From positions 5,022,001 to 5,086,000 of the forward strand of contig NZ_BLPG01000001.1 of the NCBI RefSeq assembly GCF_011764445.1: a DNA stretch of 64,000 bases. The letters are read 5' to 3'. Below, in pieces: positions 7,054 through 13,806 of this stretch. The stretch's first letter is position 1, and every line of letters begins with the position of its first letter. A program made the translations under genes and the position numbers. Origin of the DNA: Phytohabitans rumicis. Lineage in GTDB: Bacteria; Actinomycetota; Actinomycetes; Mycobacteriales; Micromonosporaceae. The notes beneath the pieces were generated by a model. The model saw only the letters and a list, made by a program, of their open reading frames with translations. It did no database searches and was not told the origin of the DNA.

Positions 7054-9148
7054 GGCCGGACACCGCCGCCTCACCGGTACGGTGCAGCTTGTGCCAGCGC
7101 AGCCGGGCGCCGGTCAGCGCGGTCACCGCCGACTGGAAGAGCACCAGATACATCAGCTGCCGGTACGCGATCTGCTGCAGCGGCAGTACCCACAGTGGAC
7201 GATGGCTTTCCCGGTCGAGCCGGAACGCCACGGCGGCGGTGAGCAACTGGACGGCCAGCATCGCGAGCCACGCCGCGGCCGTACCGGTCCAGCCGAGGAA
7301 GAAGAGCCCGTACACGGCGAGCAGGTCGATGACCGGCGCCAGCAGCGGCAGGGCCACGCCGAAGAGGGCCAGGAACGGAAGCCCGACGCGGCCGAAGGGG
7401 CCCTTCTCGAAGAGCGCCCGCCGGTGCTTCCACATCGCCTGCATGGTGCCGTAGCTCCACCGGTAACGCTGCTTCCACAGCTGGCTCAGCGTGGCCGGGG
7501 CTTCGGTCCAGGCGCGGGCGTTCTCCTCGTAGACGACCTTCCAGCCGGCGCGACACAGGGCCATGGTGACGTCCGTGTCCTCGGCGAGGGTGTCGTCGCT
7601 CATGCCGCCCACGTCGAGCAGCGCCCGCTTGCGGAAGGCGCCGATCGCGCCGGGGACGGTGGGCATGCAGCGCAGGGTCTCGTAGAGGCGGCGGTCGAGG
7701 TTGAAGCCGATGACGTACTCGATGTGCTGCCAGCGGGCGACGAGGCTGTGCCGGTTGCCGACCTTGACGTTGCCGGCGACCGCCCCGACGCCCGGGTCGG
7801 CGAACGCCTGGACCAGCCGGCGCAGCGAGTCGGCCTCGAAGACGGTGTCGCCGTCGACCATGACGACGAGGTCGTGGCGGGCGGCGGCGATGCCGGCGTT
7901 GAGCGCGCCGGGCTTGCCGCCGTTGGGTTTGCGGATGACGCGCACATTGGACAGTGCCAGGGCGTCGACGATGTCCGCGGTGCCGTCGGTCGAGCCGTCG
8001 TCGACCACGATGACCTCGATGCCCGGGTGGTCGCCGGCGGCCAGGGAGCGCACCGCGGCGGCGATGCCCTCCTTCTCGTTGTACGCCGGCACGACGACGG
8101 AGACCGGCTCGGTGACCGGCGGGCCCCAGGACCACTCGGGAGAACGGCGCCGGCGGGCGTGCCGGCCGGCGAGAGCGAGGAGCATGACGGTGCGCCCGAT
8201 CGCGAGCACGCCCACCACGACGAAGAGCCATTCGAGGCCGCTCAGCATGCCGTCCGCGATCCGTACCGCCCACACCAGGGCGGCGCCGCGCCACCGGTCG
8301 GCGGCCGTCGCCCGGTGATCCGGCGCGAGGTTGAGCCCGCGCGTCACGGTGGTGAAGCGGTAGCCCCGCGCCTTCATCTGCGGGATGAAGGCGTCGAGCG
8401 CGGCCACCGTCTGGGACCGGTCGCCGCCTGAGTCGTGCATCAGCACGATCGCCCCAGCGCCATCCGCCGGCGTGGCGTCGCGGAGGATGGCCGGCACCCC
8501 GGGCCGGGCCCAGTCGCGGCTGTCCCGGTCGTTGACCACGACGAGGTAGCCGAGCCGTCCTGCCTCGCGGATCAGCGCCCACTCGCCGTCGTCGATGGCG
8601 TCCGGCTGTGACGAGTACGGGAATCGCAGCAGCGAGGTGCGTACGCCGGCCGCCTGGGCGATCGCGAGCTGGGTCTGCGAGTACTCGGCGCGCCGGCGCC
8701 AACCGGCCAGTGTGGACAGATGCGGGTGGGTGAACGTGTGCACGCCCACTTCGTGTCCATCGGCGACGAGGTCCCGCACCAGGTAGGGGTGGCGGGCCAC
8801 CTGGGAGCCCACGACGAAGAACGTGGCGTCCACCCCGTGCCGGTCGAGCACGCTCTTGACCCGCGGGGTCCACCGCGGATCCGGGCCGTCGTCGAAGGTC
8901 AGCGCGATCGTCTTCGGTGGGAGCCGGTACGAGTGGGCCCGCCCGTTGGGGGCGTGGATGATCGGGCCGCCTTCGCTGACCGAGTCCGGCACCGAGTCGC
9001 CGTCGTCCACGCCGCCCGCGCCGGCCACGCCCTTGGCGTCCGGCGTGAACTCCGCGTTCGTGTACGCCTCGACGAACAGCACGCTGAGGAGGACCAGGAG
9101 CAGGGTCACCGTGACGACCCGGCGCGGACGCGGCAGCCGCGCTCTCAT
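7046..9148 (-). CDS. Polysaccharide deacetylase fused to family 2 glycosyltransferase
   Basis: A 700-residue two-enzyme fusion. After an N-terminal membrane helix comes a NodB-like carbohydrate esterase domain (about 75-260) with TFDDGPDP and HTFTHPHLS metal/catalytic motifs. Then follow a membrane segment and a GT2 domain (about 345-570) with VVPAYNEKEG, VVDDGSTDGT, MVDGDT, EDTDVT and the processive-type QRYRWSYG motif, and four C-terminal helices. This is the organisation of synthases that polymerise and deacetylate N-acetylhexosamine polymers at the cell surface. It is the middle gene of a three-gene overlapping operon. Confidence 0.92.
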   Translation of the reverse strand: MRARLPRPRRVVTVTLLLVLLSVLFVEAYTNAEFTPDAKGVAGAGGVDDGDSVPDSVSEGGPIIHAPNGRAHSYRLPPKTIALTFDDGPDPRWTPRVKSVLDRHGVDATFFVVGSQVARHPYLVRDLVADGHEVGVHTFTHPHLSTLAGWRRRAEYSQTQLAIAQAAGVRTSLLRFPYSSQPDAIDDGEWALIREAGRLGYLVVVNDRDSRDWARPGVPAILRDATPADGAGAIVLMHDSGGDRSQTVAALDAFIPQMKARGYRFTTVTRGLNLAPDHRATAADRWRGAALVWAVRIADGMLSGLEWLFVVVGVLAIGRTVMLLALAGRHARRRRSPEWSWGPPVTEPVSVVVPAYNEKEGIAAAVRSLAAGDHPGIEVIVVDDGSTDGTADIVDALALSNVRVIRKPNGGKPGALNAGIAAARHDLVVMVDGDTVFEADSLRRLVQAFADPGVGAVAGNVKVGNRHSLVARWQHIEYVIGFNLDRRLYETLRCMPTVPGAIGAFRKRALLDVGGMSDDTLAEDTDVTMALCRAGWKVVYEENARAWTEAPATLSQLWKQRYRWSYGTMQAMWKHRRALFEKGPFGRVGLPFLALFGVALPLLAPVIDLLAVYGLFFLGWTGTAAAWLAMLAVQLLTAAVAFRLDRESHRPLWVLPLQQIAYRQLMYLVLFQSAVTALTGARLRWHKLHRTGEAAVSGHA

Positions 9149-9729
9149 CCGCCCGCCAGCAGGTCGAGGATGCCACCGATGACGGACGGCGAGTCGCTGG
9201 GCGCCTGCCGCGGCGCCTCTGTCGGGGAGGGCGTCGGCTCCGGCTCGGGCGGTTCTGGAGACCCAGTCGGCTCGGGGGCTCGGGAGACTTGGTCGGCTCG
9301 GGGACTTGGTCGGGTCGGGAGATGCTGCCGGACTGGTGGGCTTGGGCGACGTGGTCGGCGCGGGGGTGGACTCCGTACGGGGTGACGGCGGGGCGGCTTC
9401 GGGGCCGTACGGCTCCGCGGGGCCTCGCGGGGTTGCCGCACCGGGAGCGCGACGAAATCCGTGTCTTCCTCGGGCGCCTCCAGCACCGCTGGCGGGTGCG
9501 CCGGGGCGTGCGTCTGAATCGGGCGGATATCCGGAACCGGGCTCTTGGAGAGCATCGGAAATGGCGCGAGCGCGGTCGGGCGTACCGGGTCGCCGATCAC
9601 GCTGGCGCCGACCAGGCCGGTGTACGTCAGGCAGGCCGCGCCAACGGCGTACGCGATGCGGCGCACCTGGCGGCGACGCCGGCCGGTGGCGTCGACGAAC
9701 ACCGGGGCGGAATCCTGTGTGTGGGTCAC
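9145..9729 (-). CDS. Pro/Arg-rich single-pass membrane protein
   Basis: A 194-residue protein of unknown function. One membrane helix lies near residues 25-45 (IAYAVGAACLTYTGLVGASV), followed by a long Pro, Arg and Ser rich outside segment ending in ILDLLAGG. The GTG start (VTHTQDSAPVF) was preferred because upstream codons look non-coding. The stop overlaps the start of the deacetylase-glycosyltransferase gene, so it is the first gene of that operon. The middle Arg-rich part is atypical and could hide compensating indels. Confidence 0.6.
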   Translation of the reverse strand: MTHTQDSAPVFVDATGRRRRQVRRIAYAVGAACLTYTGLVGASVIGDPVRPTALAPFPMLSKSPVPDIRPIQTHAPAHPPAVLEAPEEDTDFVALPVRQPREAPRSRTAPKPPRRHPVRSPPPRRPRRPSPPVRQHLPTRPSPRADQVSRAPEPTGSPEPPEPEPTPSPTEAPRQAPSDSPSVIGGILDLLAGG

Positions 9730-9822
9730 CGGGGGAGCGTAAAGAGCGGGGCGTTCTCCGGCGCTTTTCTTGGTCCTCCCAAAGGGGACAGCGGAATTGC
9801 GCAAAAGAATTACCCGAAACAC

Positions 9823-10025
9823 CGACGTCGCGTTCCTGAGCAGCCGTGATGGCGCATTCTCGAAATGGTTACTGTCCGGATGGCGACGCGCCGTCGAGGT
9901 TCGCAGCCGGCGGATGGCAGCATCATGTCGGATATGTCCGGTATAGGATACGGAAGGCGATCATCTCAAGGGACCGCGGTCGATGCTCTGGGCCGTGCGT
10001 CAGAAATCTGACCTGCCGCGACCCG
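9823..10025. other. Non-coding stretch upstream of the XRE cassette
   Basis: Base composition is less G+C-rich than the genes around it. No reading frame here has convincing codon use. A loose inverted motif (GGATATGTCCGGTATAGGATACGG near 9932-9955, with repeated GATA-like steps) partly echoes the perfect palindrome at 10137. Nothing else was recognised. Confidence 0.4.
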
Positions 10026-10054
10026 TTGTGCGGTTGATCCTGGGTGACTAAGCT
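10026..10054 (+). promoter_or_regulatory. Candidate promoter for a structured leader
   Basis: A TTGTGC box and a TAAGCT box are separated by exactly 17 bases, which fits a vegetative sigma promoter. Transcription would begin at about 10061, the first base of the strong hairpin downstream. Confidence 0.4.
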
Positions 10055-10061
10055 GACCGGT

Positions 10062-10115
10062 GCGCGCCCCTATCGCCCGCTTCCCCCGTGGCAGGCGATC
10101 GGGGCGCGCCTCTTT
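10062..10115 (+). ncRNA. Strong hairpin RNA: small RNA or leader attenuator candidate
   Basis: GCGCGCCCC-T-ATCGCC pairs with GGCGAT-C-GGGGCGCGC: 15 base pairs with a single internal mismatch and a 16-base C-rich loop (cgcttcccccgtggca), followed by CTCTTTGT. It either ends a roughly 55-base transcript or works as an attenuator in a long leader of the XRE operon, whose first codon is about 360 bases downstream. The C-rich loop recalls 6C RNAs, but only one such hairpin is present. Confidence 0.4.
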
Positions 10116-10136
10116 GTGTCTACCCCTCTTCTGCTG

Positions 10137-10161
10137 CCCGACTATGTCCGACATAGTCGGG
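10137..10161. promoter_or_regulatory. 25-bp perfect palindrome, probable operator
   Basis: CCCGACTATGTC and GACATAGTCGGG flank one central C. The symmetry is perfect and no T-run follows, so a dimeric repressor site is more likely than a terminator. The neighbouring XRE regulator is the obvious candidate, but this is untested. Confidence 0.5.
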
Positions 10162-10351
10162 CGCAAGATCACAATGCGCCTCACCAGGCCCAATATTCCC
10201 CGCGTCAACTAACATGAACGTTCTCAAGGCCATTTTTTCACGCGAGTTGACATTGCGCCCCCTTGGTCGCGAGGCTTGTCCCGACCGCTGGCGTAAACGG
10301 GGGGCGCTCTCGTCACGCATGGGCGCCGAGGGCGCGTGTCGGTGGCGGTCG

Positions 10352-10388
10352 CCGGTGTGGATCGGGGCGCGCATCCGATCCACACCGG
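10352..10388. promoter_or_regulatory. 14-bp inverted repeat in the XRE leader
   Basis: CCGGTGTGGATCGG and CCGATCCACACCGG form a perfect stem with a 9-base loop, ending 32 bases before the XRE start codon. It could be an operator or an RNA hairpin in the leader. Confidence 0.45.
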
Positions 10389-10420
10389 TTGACACCGCAG
10401 GTTCTCAAGGGGGATCCGCC

Positions 10421-10870
10421 GTGATGACCGCAGGCGAGCCGCGCACCCTGGCTGACAAGCTCAACCAGCTCTTCCGCACGGTCCATCCGCGCGACCGGGG
10501 GCCGTACAGCAACGAGGAGGTCGCCTCCGCCATCCGGGACGGTGGCGAGAGCATGTCCGCGACGTACCTCTGGATGCTGCGCCGCGGCGAGCGCACCAAT
10601 CCGACGATGCGCCATCTGCAGGCGCTGGCCGGATTCTTCGGCGTCGCGCCGGCGTACTTCTTCGACGACGCGGTGACCCGCCGGACCGACCGCGACCTGG
10701 AGTTGCTGTCCAGCCTGCGGCAACTGGGCGCCAAGCGGGTCGCACTGCGTACCGTGCTGGAGAGCGCCGGGCTCTCCGAGGCCAGCCAGCGGCTCGTGCA
10801 GCAGGTCGTGGACCGATGCCTGGAGCTGGAAGGGCTGAGCGCGGAGGCCGAGCAGGAGGCCCGGCAGTGA
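10421..10870 (+). CDS. XRE/EspR-like helix-turn-helix regulator
   Basis: A 149-residue DNA-binding protein. The pattern TLADKLNQLFRTVHP, PYSNEEVASAI, SATYLWMLRRGERTNPT and LAGFFGVAPAYFFDD matches the EspR-like XRE family of actinobacteria, with an N-terminal HTH and a helical C-terminal dimer domain. AAGGGGGATC precedes adjacent GTG and ATG starts. The stop overlaps the next start (GTGA). Pairing with an ImmA/IrrE peptidase suggests that the regulator may be controlled by proteolysis (inference). Confidence 0.88.
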   Translation: MMTAGEPRTLADKLNQLFRTVHPRDRGPYSNEEVASAIRDGGESMSATYLWMLRRGERTNPTMRHLQALAGFFGVAPAYFFDDAVTRRTDRDLELLSSLRQLGAKRVALRTVLESAGLSEASQRLVQQVVDRCLELEGLSAEAEQEARQ

Positions 10871-11418
10871 CCCCGCGGCTGGGCTGGGACGCCGGCGGCG
10901 ACACCGACCTGCGGCGGCTGCGCCGCCGCTGCTCCCGGCTCGTGCGCGACATCAAGGTGCCGGTGCCGTTCGACGCCGAGGCCCTGTGCCGGGTGGTCGG
11001 CGACCGGATCGGCCATCCCATCCACCTGCTGGCCCTCGCGATGCCGGCGGACGGCCCGTCCGGCCTGGTGATCAGCGGTACGCGGGCGCACTACCTGTGT
11101 TACGACAGCGGCACGCGGCCGCTGCACCAGCAGCACATCATCGCCCACGAGTTGGGGCACCTGATCGCCGGTCACACCTCCGGGCAGGCCGAGGACGCCG
11201 ACCCCACCGGGTTTGGACTGCTGTCCACACTGGACCCCGAGGTGGTGCGGCGGGCATTGGCCCGGGATGCCGGGTACGACCGTCGTGAGGAGTGCGAGGC
11301 GGAGATCATCGCGGACCTGTTGCTGCGCCGGGCCCACTCGTGGTCGCCGGAGCGCACCTGGCACGTGCCCGTGGACGCGGCGGACGTGGTCGCGCGGATC
11401 GAGCGTTCGCTGGGGTGA
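10867..11418 (+). CDS. ImmA/IrrE-family metallopeptidase
   Basis: A 183-residue protein with the zinc-protease motif HELGHLIAGH near residue 95 and a downstream ECEAEIIADLLL helix supplying the third ligand. These are the hallmarks of the ImmA/IrrE (DUF955) family, which cleaves partner XRE regulators. Its gene overlaps the XRE gene, as in known regulator/protease pairs. The GTG start is set by that overlap. Confidence 0.9.
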   Translation: MTPRLGWDAGGDTDLRRLRRRCSRLVRDIKVPVPFDAEALCRVVGDRIGHPIHLLALAMPADGPSGLVISGTRAHYLCYDSGTRPLHQQHIIAHELGHLIAGHTSGQAEDADPTGFGLLSTLDPEVVRRALARDAGYDRREECEAEIIADLLLRRAHSWSPERTWHVPVDAADVVARIERSLG

Positions 11419-11422
11419 ACCG

Positions 11423-12643
11423 GTGACCCACGTGCTCTATCCGGCGCTGGCGGCGGTGGCCTGGGCGGGCTTCGCAGTGAAGCTCCGCGATCTGCGGCGC
11501 GGCCCCAACCCCGCCCGGTACGCGGTGTGCGGCGCGCTCGCGCTCCTCGGGTCGACGTTCACCGTGTCGACGCCCGCGGTGTGGTCCTGGCTGGACCGGA
11601 CCACCGGCGTGGCCAACCTGGCCGCGCTCTGGGCCCACCTGAGCGTGGTGGGATTCTCGGCGACCGTACAGCTCCTCGTCCTGTGGTGGGTCAACCCCAC
11701 CGACCTGGCCCGCCGGCGTACCCGGGCCCGGCTCGCCTTCCTCGCGGTGGCCGCGGCGACGATGGTGGTGCTCTTCCTCGCCGCCGGGCCGACCGAACCG
11801 CACGCCACCGACTTCGTCGCCACGTACGTCCACCGGCCGCACTTCGCCGCGTACCTGCTGGTGTACCTCGCCGCGTTCGGGCTCGGCCTGGTCGACGTGG
11901 TGCGCCTGTGCTGGCCGTACGCCAACATGGCGGGCCGTTCGTGGCTGCGCCGCGGGCTGCGCACCACCGCGGCCGGTTCGGTCGTCGGGTTGGTGTACTG
12001 CGCCGTACGGGTCGCCGACGTGATCGGTGCGCAGCTCGACGTCGACATCCGCCGCTGGGAGTGGCTCGCCCCGATCGCGGCCAGCCTCGGCGCGTTGCTG
12101 GTCATCCTCGGGCTCACCATGCCGGCGTGGGGGCCGCGCCTGTCCCACATCCGCGGCTGGTTGCGCCGCCGCAGGCAGTACCGCCAGCTCCAGCCACTGT
12201 GGTCGGACCTGCACCGGCTGATGCCCCAGATCGCCCTGGAGCCGCCGGTAGCCACGCCCCTGCGCACGCTGGACCGCCGGCTCTACCGCCGGGTCATCGA
12301 GCTGTACGACGGCTCGCTGGCGCTGCGCCCGTACCTGGACGAGGCGGCGGCCGGGCGGGCCGAGCGGATCGGCGCGCGGCTCGGCCTGCGCCCCGACGAG
12401 TTGTCCGCGGTGATGGAGGCGGCCCGGCTGCGCGGCGCCGTCCGCGCCTACGCCCACGGGGAGCCGGTCGCCCCCGGTGCCGACGAGGCCACGCCGGCCC
12501 GCCCCGACGAGGGCGCCGACCTCTCCGAAGAGGTCGCGAGACTGGTACGCGTGTCGCGCGCGTACGCCGGCTCGCCGGTGGTCGCCGCGGCGGTGGCCGG
12601 CCGGGAGGTCCTACCCGCCGAAGAGACCGAGGTGGCAATGTGA
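11423..12643 (+). CDS. MAB_1171c-like multi-pass membrane protein
   Basis: A 406-residue protein with about seven membrane helices in the first 240 residues, then a soluble tail with the RRRQYRQLQPLWSDLH element and conserved YRRVIELYDG. These features fit the actinobacterial MAB_1171c family (putative transporter), which is often encoded beside XRE and ImmA/IrrE genes. Its biochemical role is unknown. The start lies 4 bases after the peptidase stop and the end overlaps the P450 start, so all four genes form one operon. Confidence 0.8.
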   Translation: MTHVLYPALAAVAWAGFAVKLRDLRRGPNPARYAVCGALALLGSTFTVSTPAVWSWLDRTTGVANLAALWAHLSVVGFSATVQLLVLWWVNPTDLARRRTRARLAFLAVAAATMVVLFLAAGPTEPHATDFVATYVHRPHFAAYLLVYLAAFGLGLVDVVRLCWPYANMAGRSWLRRGLRTTAAGSVVGLVYCAVRVADVIGAQLDVDIRRWEWLAPIAASLGALLVILGLTMPAWGPRLSHIRGWLRRRRQYRQLQPLWSDLHRLMPQIALEPPVATPLRTLDRRLYRRVIELYDGSLALRPYLDEAAAGRAERIGARLGLRPDELSAVMEAARLRGAVRAYAHGEPVAPGADEATPARPDEGADLSEEVARLVRVSRAYAGSPVVAAAVAGREVLPAEETEVAM

Positions 12644-13806
12644 GCGAGGGCATCCCCGTCGATCTTGGAGTTGTCATGTTCCATTCCGGACAACCGGACC
12701 TGACAAGTCCAAGATCGCCGGAGAAAGTGATCTTGCCGGACGGGGCGGCGGCGTGGGTTGTCAGCGGGTACGGCTCCGTGCGCCTCGCGCTCGCCGATCC
12801 GCGGCTCTCGTTGGACAAGCGGTACGCCACCGGGTGGGTGGGGTTCCGGTTGCCGCCGGCGCTCGACGCCAACCTGCTCAACATGGATCCGCCGGAGCAC
12901 ACCCGGATCCGGGCGCTGGTCAGCCAGGCGTTCACGCCGAAGCGGGTGCAGGCGATGCGGCCGCGGGTGCAGCGGATCGCGGACGGGCTGCTCGACGCGC
13001 TTCCGCCGGGCGGTCCGGTGGACCTGATCGCCACCTTCGCCGAGCCGCTGCCCATCGCGGTGATCGGGGAGCTGTTCGACGTACCGGCCGATGACCGAGT
13101 GCGGCTGCGCGGCTGGACCAACGCGCTGCTCCTGGGCGGCCGGGAGGAGGCCGGCGCGGCGGTGCAGGCCATCCAGGCGTTCTTCGTCGAGCTGATCGCG
13201 CGCCGGCGCGCGGCGCCCGGCGACGACCTCCTCTCCGCGATGGTCGCGGCCCGGGACGAGGGCGACCGGCTGTCCGAGGACGAGCTGACGTCGCTCGCGT
13301 TCCTGGTGCTCTTCGCCGGGTACGAGAACACGGTCAACCTGATCGGCAACGGCGTCCTCGCGCTGCTGCGCGCGCCCGAACAGCTCGCCGCGCTCCGGGC
13401 CGACCCGGGGCTGCTGCCGTCCGCGATCGACGAGTTTCTCCGGTACGACCCGTCCGCGCCGGTGTCGATGCGGCGCTTCCCGACCGAGGACCTGACGATC
13501 GACGGGGTCACCGTGCCGAAGGGCGAAACCGTGCTGCTGGAGCTGGCCGCAGCCAACCGCGATCCGGAGCGGTTCGCCGACCCGGACGCGCTCGACCTCG
13601 CGCGCGCCGACAACCCGCACCTGACGTTCGGGCACGGGGTGCACTACTGCCTCGGTGCACCGCTGGCCCGGCTGGAGGGGCAGGTCGCGATCGGCACGCT
13701 GCTGCGCCGCTGTCCCGACCTGGCGCTGGCCGTGCCGTACGACGAGCTGCGCTGGCGGCCGACGTTCCGCACCCACGGCCTGGTCGAGCTGCCCGTGAAC
13801 CTCTAG
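12640..13806 (+). CDS. Cytochrome P450 with palindromic insert near its N-terminus
   Basis: A 388-residue P450. The I-helix reads LFAGYENTVN (the usual acid-Thr pair appears as E-N-T), the K-helix ExxR is in the DEFLRYD region, and the heme-binding loop is FGHGVHYCLGAPLARLE with the ligand Cys. The N-terminus is abnormal: after IPVDLG comes a segment encoded by a palindromic repeat (12660-12717), then LPDGAAAWVVSGY. The helix-A segment that usually reads ...YARLR... before that point is missing. Substrate unknown; the XRE/ImmA/membrane context suggests regulated expression. Confidence 0.9.
   Translation: MSEGIPVDLGVVMFHSGQPDLTSPRSPEKVILPDGAAAWVVSGYGSVRLALADPRLSLDKRYATGWVGFRLPPALDANLLNMDPPEHTRIRALVSQAFTPKRVQAMRPRVQRIADGLLDALPPGGPVDLIATFAEPLPIAVIGELFDVPADDRVRLRGWTNALLLGGREEAGAAVQAIQAFFVELIARRRAAPGDDLLSAMVAARDEGDRLSEDELTSLAFLVLFAGYENTVNLIGNGVLALLRAPEQLAALRADPGLLPSAIDEFLRYDPSAPVSMRRFPTEDLTIDGVTVPKGETVLLELAAANRDPERFADPDALDLARADNPHLTFGHGVHYCLGAPLARLEGQVAIGTLLRRCPDLALAVPYDELRWRPTFRTHGLVELPVNL
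12660..12717. repeat. Palindromic repeat family C, inside the P450 gene
   Basis: CGATCTTGGAGTTGTCA and TGACAAGTCCAAGATCG are inverted repeats with one mismatch around 24 bases. The whole element is translated in frame within the first 30 codons of the P450. Confidence 0.75.

Noticed and set aside
9846-10037. A 63-codon plus-strand frame upstream of the XRE cassette
   Set aside because: Codon use and composition are unlike the real genes, there is no ribosome site, and it ends in the candidate promoter region.
10062-10115. Assignment as 6C RNA
   Set aside because: 6C RNAs have two hairpins with C-rich loops; only one hairpin is seen here, so the name was not used.
10421-13806. A biosynthetic gene cluster around the P450
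   Set aside because: No synthase, tailoring or resistance genes adjoin it; the P450 belongs to a regulator/peptidase/membrane cassette.
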